Below are positions 11,650-22,600 of a stretch of DNA of 64,000 bases, in pieces. Made by a program: the position numbers and the translations under genes. The stretch comes from Apostichopus japonicus (lineage: Eukaryota; Echinodermata; Holothuroidea; Aspidochirotida; Stichopodidae), in contig NC_092574.1 of the NCBI RefSeq assembly GCF_037975245.1, positions 1,010,001-1,074,000 of the forward strand, given 5' to 3'. A model generated the notes under the pieces. The model was not told the origin of the DNA. It did not search any database and worked only from the letters and a program-made list of their open reading frames with translations. Positions within the stretch are counted from its first letter, which is position 1, and the number at the start of each line of letters is the position of its first letter.

Positions 11650-14600
11650 AACATAGTTAAGTCTCACAGCAATTATGGGGACTGTCATTGTTAATGTTTT
11701 TGTTCTTTAGTGTAGTATTTTTGCAACTAGCCGATGATGGCGCTGCCGGAATGCGCCTGCTGCTGATAGTAGACCCCCTTCGATTGTCATGAAATGTCAT
11801 GAAAACGAAAGAATAATGTCCTTTACGTTCATTTATGATGGTCATTTGCTGGCACAAAAATTATCACGGGGTTAAATTGAGCAATTAATTGGGGTTGTCA
11901 TTTTGGCTGTTTTCGCTCTTTAGTGTAGTATTTTTGCAACTAGCCGATGAGGGCGCTGCCGGAATGCGCCTGCTGCTGATAGTAGACCCCCTTCGATTGT
12001 CATGAAATGTCATGAAAACGAAAGAACAATGTCCTTTACGTTCATTTATGATGGTCATTTGATGGCACAAAAATTATCACGGGGTTAAATTGAGCAATTA
12101 ATTGGGGTTGTCATTTTGGCTGTTTGCGCTGTTTAGTGTATAATTTTTGCAAGTAGGCGATGAGGGCGCTGCCGGAATGCGCCTGCTGCTGATAGTAGAC
12201 CCACTTCGATTGTCATGAAAAGTCATGAAAACGAAAGAATAATGTCCCCTACATTCATTTATGATGGTCATTTGATGGCACAAAAATTATCACGGGGTTA
12301 AATTGAGCAATTAATTGGGGTTGTCATTTTGGCTGTTTTCGCTGTTTAGTGTATAATTTTTGCAAGTAGGCGATGAGGGCGCTGCCGGAATGCGCCTGCT
12401 GCTGATAGTAGACCCCCTTCGATTGTCATGAAAAGTCATGAAAACGAAAGAATAATGTCCCCTACATTCATTTATGATGGTCATTTGCTGGCACAAAAAT
12501 TATCACGGGGTTAAATTGAGCAATTAATTGGGGTTGTCATTTTGGCTGTTTTCGCTGTTTAGTGTATAATTTTTGCAACTAGCCGATGATGGCGCTGCCG
12601 GAATGCGCCTGCTGCTGATAGTAGACCAACTTCGATTGTCATGAAAAGTCATGAAAACGAAAGAATAATGTCCTTTACGTTCATTTATGATGGTCATTTG
12701 CTGGCACAAAAATTATCACGGGGTTAAATTGAGCAATTAATGGGGGTTGTCATTTTGGCTGTTTTCGCTCTTTAGTGTAGTATTTTTGCAAGTAGGCGAT
12801 GATGGCGCTGCCGGAATCCGCCTGCTGCTGATAGTAGACCCCCTTCGATTGTAATGAAAAGTCATGAAAACGAAAGAATAATGTCCTTTACGTTCATTTA
12901 TGATTGTCATTTGATGGCACAAAAATTATCACGGGGTTAAATTGAGCAATTAATTGGGGTTGTCACTTTGGCTGTTTTCGCTGTTTAGCGTAGTATTTTT
13001 GCAAGTAAGCGATGAGGGCGCTGCCGGAATCCGCCTGCTGCTGATAGAAGACCCACTTCGATTGTCATGAAAAGTCATGAAAACGAAAGAATAATGTCCC
13101 CTACATTCATTTATGATGGTCATTTGCTGGCACAAAAATTATCACGGGGTTAAATTGAGCAATTAACGGGGGTTGTCATTTTGGCTGTTTTCGCTCTTTA
13201 GTGTAGTATTTTTGCAAGTAGGCGATGAGGGCGCTGCCGGAATCCGCCTGCTGCTGATAGAAGACCCACTTCGATTGTCATGAAAAGTCATGAAAACGAA
13301 AGAATAATGTCCCCTACATTCATTTATGATGGTCATTTGCTGGCACAAAAATTATCACGGGGTTAAATTGAGCAATTAATTGGGGTTGTCATTTTGGCTG
13401 TTTTCGCTGTTTAGTGTATAATTTTTGCAACTAGCCGATGAGGGCGCTGCCGGAATGCGCCTGCTGCTGATAGTAGACCCCCTTCGATTGTCATGAAAAG
13501 TCATGAAAACGAAACAATAATGTCCTTTACGTTCATTTATGATGGTCATTTGCTGGCACAAAAATTATCACGGGGTTAAATTGAGCAATTAATGGGGGTT
13601 GTCATTTTGGCTGTTTTCGCTCTTTAGTGTAGTATTTTTGCAAGTAGGCGATGAGGGCGCTGCCGGAATCCGCCTGCTGCTGATAGAAGACCCACTTCGA
13701 TTGTCATGAAAAGTCATGAAAACGAAAGAATAATGTCCCCTACATTCATTTATGATGGTCATTTGCTGGCACAAAAATTATCACGGGGTTAAATTGAGCA
13801 ATTAACGGGGGTTGTAATTTTGGCTGTTTTCGCTCTTTAGTGTAGTATTTTTGCAAGTAAGCGATGAGGGCGCTGCCGGAATGCGCCTGCTGCTGATAGT
13901 AGACCAACTTCGATTGTCATGAAATGTCATGAAAACGAAAGAATAATGTCCCCTACATTCATTTATGATGGTCATTTGCTGGCACAAAAATTATCACGGG
14001 GTTAAATTGAGCAATTAATGGGGGTTGTCATTTTGGCTTTTTTTCGTTCTTTAGTGTAGTATTTTTGCAAGTAAGCGATGAGGGCGCTGCCGGAATGCGC
14101 CTGCTGCTGATAGTAGACCCCCTTCGATTGTCATGAAAAGTCATGAAAACGAAAGAACAATGTCCTTTACGTTCATTTATGATTGTCATTTGATGGCACA
14201 AAAATTATCACGGGGTTAAATTGAGCAATTAATTGGGGTTGTCATTTTGGCTGTTTTCGCTGTTTAGTGTATAATTTTTGCAAGTAGGCGATGAGGGCGC
14301 TGCCGGAATGCGCCTGCTGCTGATAGTAGACCCCCTTCGATTGTCATGGAAAGTCATGAAAACGAAAGAATAATGTCCCCTACATTCATTTATGATGGTC
14401 ATTTGCTGGCACAAAAATTATCACGGGGTTAAATTGAGCAATTAATGGGGGTTGTCATTTTGGCTGTTTTCGCTCTTTAGTGTAGTATTTTTGCAAGTAG
14501 GCGATGAGGGCGCTGCCGGAATGCGCCTGCTGCTGATAGTAGACCCCCTTCGATTGTCATGAAATGTCATGAAAACGAAAGAATAATGTCCTTTACGTTC

Positions 14601-16466
14601 ATTTATGATGGTCATTTGTTGGCACAAAAATTATCACGGGGTTAAATTGAGCAATTAATGGGGGTTGTCATTTTTGCTGTTTTCGCTCTTTAGTGTAGTA
14701 TTTTTGCAAGTAGGCGATGAGGGCGCTGCCGGAATGCGCCTGCTGCTGATAGTAGACCAACTTCGATTGTCATGAAATGTCATGAAAACGAAAGAATAAT
14801 GTCCCCTACATTCATTTATGATGGTCATTTGCTGGCACAAAAATTATCACGGGGTTAAATTGAGCAATTAACGGGGGTTGTCATTTTGGCTTTTTTTCCC
14901 TCTTTAGTGTAGTATTTTTGCAAGTAAGCGATGAGGGCGCTGCCGGAATGCGCCTGCTGCTGATAGTAGACCCACTTCGATTGTCATGAAAAGTCATGAA
15001 AACGAAAGAATAATGTCCTTTACGTTCATTTATGATTGTCATTTGATGGCACAAAAATTATCACGGGGTTTAATTGAGCAATTAATTGGGGTTGTCATTT
15101 TGGCTGTTTTCGCTGTTTAGTGTATAATTTTTGCAACTAGCCGATGAGGGCGCTGCCGGAATGCGCCTGCTGCTGATAGTAGACCCCCTTCGATTGTCAT
15201 GAAAAGTCATGAAAACGAGAGAATAATGTCCCCTACATTCATTTATGATGGTCATTTGCTGGCACAAAAATTATCACGGGGTTAAATTGAGCAATTAACG
15301 GGGGTTGTCATTTTGGCTGTTTTCGCTCTTTAGTGTAGTATTTTTGCAAGTAGGCGATGATGGCGCTGCCGTAATCCGCCTGCTGCTGATAGTAGACCCC
15401 CTTCGATTGTCATGAAATGTCATGAAAACGAGAGAATAATGTCCCTTAAATGCATTGAGAATGATCATTTGATGGCACAAAAATTATCACGGGGTTAAAT
15501 TGACCGATTAATGGGGGTTGTCATTTTGGCTGTTTTCGCTGTTTAGTGTAGTATTTTTGCAACTAGCCGATGATGGCGCTGCCGGAATGCGCCTGCTGCT
15601 GATAGTAGACCCCCTTCGATTGTCATGAAATGTCATGAAAACGAAAGAATAATGTCCTTTACGTTCATTTATGATGGTCATTTGCTGGCACAAAAATTAT
15701 CACGGGGTTAAATTGAGCAATTAATGGGGGTTGTCATTTTGGCTTTTTTTCGCTCTTTAGTGTAGTATTTTTGCAAGTAAGCGATGAGGGCGCTGCCGGA
15801 ATCCGCCTGCTGCTGATAGTAGACCCCCTTCGATTGTCATGAAAAGTCATGAAAACGAAAGAATAATGTCCTTTACGTTCATTTATGATGGTCATTTGTT
15901 GGCACAAAATTATCACGGGGTTAAATTGAGCAATTAATTGGGGTTGTCATTTTGGCTGTTTTCGCTGTTTAGTGTAGTACTTTGCATGGATCCGATGAGG
16001 GCGCTGCCGGAATCCGCCTGCTGCTGATAGTAGACCCCCTTCGATTGTCATGAAATGTCATGAAAACGAGAGAATAATGTCCCTGAAATGCATTGAGAAT
16101 GGTCATTTGATGGCACAAAAATTATCACGGGGTTAAATTGAGCAATTAACGGGGGTTGTCATTTGTGCTGTTTTTGCTCTTTAGTGTAGTATTTGTTAAT
16201 TGAAGATGAGGGCGCTGCCGGAATCTTCCTGATGCTGATAGTAGACCCACTTCGATATTCATGAAGAGTCATGGACACGAAAGTATAATATCCCTTACAG
16301 TCATTTAAGATTGTTATTTGATGGCACAAAAATTATGAAATTGAGCAATATTAAGTTGTTGTTGTCATTTTTGCTATTGTTAAATATAGTCCTACTTTTG
16401 CATTGAGCGGATCGGAACTTTTGCCTGCCGCTGGTAGTAGACCCACTTCGATTGTCATGAAATGTC
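11650..16466 (-). repeat. Right 213 bp satellite array (about 22-23 units), inverted relative to the left array
   Basis: Units repeat with a 213 bp period (for example unit starts 11,885 to 15,508 span exactly 17 periods within 2 bp). The same two block variants as in the left array are interspersed, plus rarer variants with aaatgcattgag (about 15,440 and 16,085). Units beyond 16,150 degrade. The unit length is a multiple of three, so each unit carries the same 61-codon open frame; this follows from unit identity and is not evidence of coding. Confidence 0.93.
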
Positions 16467-16983
16467 AACAACTGTGTATTGAGAATTGTAATTTAAATTG
16501 TTTGGACAATAAACGCACTTGCATAAATAGAAAACACGTTAACGTGGACTCTTCCAAGTGTTACTGTATGCTATCCTATATTACCCACTTTGCCTTCATC
16601 ATTCACATGGTTTGTCACGTTACTGCCAGGTGACCGCATTATACCTACTTTAGAGTATAATTTGCTGTTTGCTAGCTCTGTCGGCCAGGTTCAGTCCGGT
16701 GTTCAATAGGCCCTACCGGTTGTAGTAGTACCTACTTGAATCAAACTAAGCCCAAGTTGAACATAACTCACACAAAATTGTCAAGTGTAAAATTAGCAGA
16801 GACTTACGAGTCAGCTACTAAACTTCGCAGGTGATTCTGTTTCTTAATCAAACAACCTGAAATTAAAGATTCCGATAACTGCTGAGTTGACCCATTCCCA
16901 TCAAAACCGCACATCCATGTGTCCAGCATGCATTACGTAATAGCAAAGATTGCACACAGGGGAAGAATAGACACTTATGGCAA
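16467..16983 (+). other. Intergenic sequence, no gene seen
   Basis: Unique-looking sequence outside the transposon, with no coding or RNA feature that I can support. Confidence 0.5.
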
Positions 16984-17146
16984 GCCATGTGGGACAAACA
17001 CCGCATAATATATCCGCGTATTAATTCGAATATATACGCGCTATGCCATGTGGGACAAACACCGCATAATATATCCGCGTATTAATTCGAATATATACGC
17101 GCTATGCCATGTGGGACAAACACCGCATAATATATCCGTGTATTAA
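16984..17146 (+). repeat. 61-bp tandem repeat with internal palindrome (2.7 copies)
   Basis: The block starting gccatgtgggacaaacac occurs at 16,984, 17,045 and 17,106. Each full copy contains an inverted repeat CGCGTAT ... ATACGCG around TTAATTCGAAT, able to form a hairpin. Confidence 0.9.
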
Positions 17147-17274
17147 CATTACATGCCAATTACATTCATTACATCACATGCCAATAACATACAATAATTT
17201 TTCGTGTTATTACCCTTCCATATCGGTGAAGTCGTTACAACAATAATGATAATAAAAATGTAAGTTTAACCATT

Positions 17275-17582
17275 GAAAAAACACATTGCAAATTATTCTT
17301 CTTTCAGTATGTGCCCGAAAATTCTCAGCATATTGCCCGAATTTTCACCAAAACAATTGAAAAACACACTTCAAGTTATTCTTCTTTCAGTAGGTGCCCG
17401 AAAAATTCTCAGCATTTCGCCGAATTTTCACCAAAAAAAATGGAAAAATACACTGCAAATTATTCTTCTTTCAGTAGGTGCCCGAAAAATTCTCAGCATA
17501 TTGCCCGAATTTTAACCAAAAAATTTGGTTGGGGGCTGCAGCGCCCCCCCCCCCCCCATCCCCCGCGCCTCCTACGCCTATG
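17275..17582 (+). mobile_element. C-rich MITE end with three internal ~83-bp repeats
   Basis: Three copies of a roughly 83-bp unit (attattcttctttcag near 17,292, 17,375 and 17,458) with the word TGCCCGAATTTT are followed by a long C tract and the terminus CTACGCCTATG. The element at 28,082-28,503 has the same C-tract plus TACGCCTATG end and also contains TGCCCGAATTT, so the two appear related. I did not find the left terminus here. Confidence 0.55.
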
Positions 17583-18200
17583 ACTTTAGTACTTCACCAA
17601 TAACCCATGTCTATAAGCATTGGATGAGGATTTCAAAGCGCATGTGTAGATATGATGTTATTGTTTACTGAACCCCTGTTGTGAATGTAAGGTGGCTTTG
17701 TATGTAATGTTCGGTGATATGTGCAAAGTATACTGTGTACGATAACACAACCCAGTCCGTTATCATGCTTCGCAGACTGAGTGAAAGTTTCGAATTCTTC
17801 ACACCGATAGTACCGATCGTTGAAATTTACATAGCTTTTATGTAGAATTGTCCGGTAAATTATAGTGATACTTAGGTCTGACAAGTTACCCTGTTCTCGA
17901 TTTAGACTAAGTTAGGCTAGGCTAGGTTTAGCTTAGGTTTATGCCTCATTACTGTCTAAGGTAGCATAGGCAGGAGATCTCTAGTACTAGCAGCTTTACC
18001 TCCATGCTTATACCTAACGTTAGCCTAAAACTTTGAAGCATGTTTATGTTAATTAACTCAAATGTTAGGCCTAGCCTAGGTCATCCTTATTATATCCACA
18101 GGAATTCCCAACATATACCACACAGTGCTTGTGTAAGCCCGTACTTTATGTAAAAAGGTTGAAGCTATTTACCCAGTCCCTCAAATCAGTGCCAATACCC
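17583..18200 (+). other. Intergenic sequence, no gene seen
   Basis: No coding feature. Short GGCTAGGCTAGG-type simple sequence occurs near 17,915. Confidence 0.5.
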
Positions 18201-18648
18201 CCAACTCCCTGTGAACCTGTGTACCCTGGGACTTCCCAATGCCCCCAGAGGGGCGGCAGGGATCGCTTTGAGAACCACTGGTCTAGACCTAAATAGGGTT
18301 CCTTAATATAATTCTCTATAACCGAACACTACACCTTAATAAGCAAGAGCGCCATCATTATTGAACTGGCGATTACGACACAACACTGCATCGATTAAGG
18401 GCACAATATGGCACCCGGGGTGTCTGGAAACCCCAAAAAATAACTATTGTTGAGAGAAAATTCATCATCTTGTCTGGAATGTAGGCTATTTTTTAATTCC
18501 TTTTTGCATATCTTTGGACAGTCTGATTGATCGCTTGACTGCGACCGACTATGAACGGTAGGTCAGGGGGGTAGGGGGGTATTGGGACAGTTCAAGATGG
18601 TCGAAGGGGGCGGTCGTCTAATAAAGTTTGAGAACCACTGGTCTAGAC
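18201..18648 (+). mobile_element. Two hAT-like right ends, 360 bp apart
   Basis: TTTGAGAACCACTG occurs at 18,267-18,280 and 18,627-18,640, each followed by GTCTAGACC. The sequence matches the common terminal motif of non-autonomous hAT elements (CAGTGGTTCTCAAA on the other strand), and GTCTAGAC has the 8-bp length of a hAT target duplication. No matching left end is visible, so these may be truncated copies or a tandem duplication. Confidence 0.45.
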
Positions 18649-19654
18649 CAACACAAGCATCATGAGAGTCAAACTTCTTAAGGCAGGAAAACACTCCTTA
18701 ACTCTGTATCTGTGCTGAAATTTACTGTATAGTTCCAGTAAATGGGTGAAATATAATTAACTAATGTGTTTGAACATATGAAATTGATGTTTTCTTGTAG
18801 CTTGTGGTAATTTTGGCCTTTTTGTTAAGGCTTTGTAGATTAAATTGCAATTGGTGAATGTTTATAATTTGACTTACAAAAACATTAGCTACCAGTGCAG
18901 CTACTTACTACATAACACAGAGCATGAATTAGCGAACATGCAGAGTTACCTCACACCTATGTAGCAACTGTAACATGAGGAAAAGACTTAAAAATTAAGA
19001 GACATTGTTTAACATAATTGCAAACTAGTGCTAGCAGAAAATTTGCTGTATTAAATTGGTAATGACAGTTTTTATAAGCCTAGTTGCATATATAGTCATC
19101 ACATGAGTTGATAAATTAACGAAAGATTTGCACTTTTCTCAAAATGAAATCACATGTGTATACTTTGAAGTGTAACTGTGGTTGTAACTACTGCTGTATT
19201 AACTATGTGAGAGGTGCAAACATTATAATTGCTAAACCACATTCATGAGTGGAGAGGAGAGACTTCACTTGTTCAGAAAGTGCAGAATTGTATAGTGATG
19301 ATGTGCTGTATATTTGGAAGATTTGGTTATTGCTGGTCTGGACTAGAAAGTGGGGTTTGTTTCTGATCAAGTTTGCAGTTGTCTTGAAACTACTTCAGTG
19401 CAGCAGTTTTCCCACTTTGAATATCGACAGCTTGTCATTTTAATCTCCCCTTTCCTTGGCATAATGGTTCAAAGAGATACCTACAGTATTCTTACAGTGC
19501 AGAGAAACTTAAATATGAGGTACTTAATGGTTAGTGTTGTTATTTTGGTGCTTCGTTTATTTCATTACTGTGTCTCTTGTCAATTTCAGATTTTCATGCA
19601 AAGTTTTGGATTAAAAGTGTTTCAAAGTTTGGGTTTTAAGGAGAAGAAGAAGCC
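18649..19654 (+). other. Upstream region of the zinc-finger gene
   Basis: No recognisable gene. It precedes the start codon at 19,655 and should hold the promoter and 5' untranslated exon(s) of that gene. No core promoter motif is clear enough to call. Confidence 0.45.
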
Positions 19655-22600
19655 ATGATTTGGGGTAAGTGTACATCAAACTTGCAATGTTTTACCTTTT
19701 CAGGCAGTGGAAGTCACATAAACTGATAGACCTAGATATTAGTGTGCCAACTGCTGAGAGTTTTATTATATCAAATATCTCATAGTTATAATTGAAGTTG
19801 AGTGTTTAAGTCTCAGTACTTCATTGCCAAATTTAAGCTTCAACCTTTGCAACTTACTGCACTTAAAGCTCAGTGAAAATGACACCGTTCTATGCAATTT
19901 ACATATCAATAATCATTAGTTTTATTGAGTTATCCGGTGTTAACAATTTTGAGCTGAATAAAATTCGCCAGAGTTCTTAACAAGTCTGTAGATTCTACAA
20001 ACTTCAATCAAAATTTGCAAGCCCTGCCCTACAGATCATGCGCCAATCAAATCTCTCTGTTTTGCTTATGTTTGTTAGGCCTATCGGACTACTTTGACCT
20101 TCGTAGCTAGCCTGTCTTTGGTCCCTTCTCTTAAATAGTATCATTCTCTAGGTCTTAACTATGTAGCTTGCAAAATTATGTCATTTTCTTCCATTGAAAT
20201 CAATAAACAGGTGTTTTCAGACGTCCCTCTATGAAATTGTAAAAAGTGGACGATACAAGTATAGGACTGCGTTAAAATCTTGATTGGGCCGCATGTATTG
20301 ACCATTTTGTTAACATTTGTGTAATGAGCATTAAACTCACCTGGTCAGAGTGCATTTATAATAAGTAACATTGAATCTGCATGGGAAGTTTGTTTCTCCA
20401 AAATTCATCAGCAAACAGGTAAATTGAGACTTTAAAATTTTGCTAGATAAATAACAATCCTTCTGGAGTTGCAAAAGTGCTAGTTATTGGGAAAAGAACA
20501 CAGAATGGAACTTTCATTAGGTTTGTTCAAAGTTCTTAGTTTTGACAAAAAATAAATTGAAACATTATCGCACTGTTAAGTAATGGATGAGAATCACTCA
20601 TCAGATTTACAATTGTTAATATTGACATTGTTGTTTATTTCACTTATAGTCAAGTCAACAAAATATCTTTTTGAGGCTTCATTGAAAGTATCTTTAATGT
20701 GTAGATGCTTTTCTTTATGTTTCCGATGAAAGATAAAAATAATTGCTATGGAAGGATGAATAATATTACCACACATGATCAGTGTAAGTTTTCTAGGTAT
20801 TGAATGGACAGTTGTGAAAGGATTGCCAATTTGCTTCTTTTGTAAGGTTAAGATAAACAAATGTTCAGAAAACCATGCGAACTGTTGATAATCATCTTGA
20901 CTTCACTAATTACTTTGAATTGAATAAAAGGATTTAATAATGCATTTTAAACAAATGCAATATATCCTAAATAACCTAAATCTCTCATTTGTGTTCTCTT
21001 ACCTTAAAGTATTTTGCATTTACAATCTTGTTTCTACTTCTTTGCAGGTATCACTTTACAACCTGGAGAAGTATGTACTCAGACTGTGAACAGTCAACTT
21101 CACCTCACTCTAGTGTCACTAGAGTGTCGACCAAGCAAAGTTTTCGGTGAGGTCTTGTTTGGCTCATAATTTTCAAATGGTTCCAATTATTCTTCACATA
21201 TCAATTTATTTATCACAATAGTTTAGGTGCCACTCTACAAATCCATTGGACTACACAGTGCCTATTTTCATTAATTGAAGCCTGCCCCAGCCACTCAAAG
21301 ATGCTGCTTGCTGTTCAAATATGAATCTCTCCAAGCATGAAATAGTAAGGCTGATTCTACAGTAGCTATCCTATTGCAATGAAGTTCAGTTTACCAATAT
21401 AGGTCTAAGTCTCTAAGATATACATCTTTAGGAGTAATTTGGTTGTTGTAGCTATTGTTCACTTGATATCCAACTACCAGAGTATAACACAGGCCTAATT
21501 GTGAATGACAGAGCTTTCTAAATTGTGAATATTTGCTATAAAGCCAAGTGCATGAGCCTGTTACTTTAATATTCACATGTTTTCATTGTTGGTCTTCTCA
21601 TAACTTGAAATGCAAAGATTACATGAAACTGCCTTTCAGTACTTGCACCTTGTGCCATAACTGTTTTTTGCTTTGGTTATTAAGTTAATACAGCACTATG
21701 ATATGTAAAGTCCATAAAAAGCAGTGTTCATCAATCATCAAACAGGTGAGAAGTCCATGTTTATATTGAATATGATGGAGCATATCCAATTCTTATGAAA
21801 CAATCTGTTTTCTGTGACAACCACAAATTCATGCAGACTAGTGGAATGTGGCTTGTCATGTCAAGCCATGTTAGGTATTTCCAAAATTTGTTTTCCTTTT
21901 CTATATGTAATCAGCACCACAGCAACTCAACAGTTTTGCTGCTTATTAAAGTTTGCCTAAAGTGAATAAAAATTGACTAAATGAAAACTGAAGGATGCTG
22001 TTCTTTTCTTTCTGCAGAAAGAACAACCCCAGTAGCATTTCTTGTCTTGAAAACTACTTCATGTGAAAATGTACTCTGCACGTTGGGACGAAATCAACCT
22101 TTTCAGCAAAGCTTAGACCTTGTCTTTCAAGATGGTGAGGAGGTCACTTTTAAGGTGGAAGGCACAGGTGAGAATTAGTACATCATAACAGTGAAATGGC
22201 TACAATACATTTCCAGTACAAGTCAAATGTTGTGTGGCCTATTGAGTCCATTGTCAGTTTAAAGTCACCTTCACAGTAAACATAACAACTAAAGATGGTG
22301 GTACCAACCAAAATTTAAGGTGATTTGGACCATTCAAGTTTGGTTACAATGCAGGTTACTTTACTGGTTAGGGGTGAAGGGGAAACAATAATAAAATTTA
22401 ATCTTGAATTAATCCTAATTAAAGTTTTGATGAATTTCCAACCTAAGTGTAATATACTTCCAAAAGAATAGTAAACATTCCCGCAATGAGACACCAAATC
22501 TTAGAATATACATTGAATGATGCATCTTACTGAAAGAATTTGGAATTTTTACTTATGCATTAGTAAATAGAATGATAATTAAAGAAAGAATAGTAGAGGT

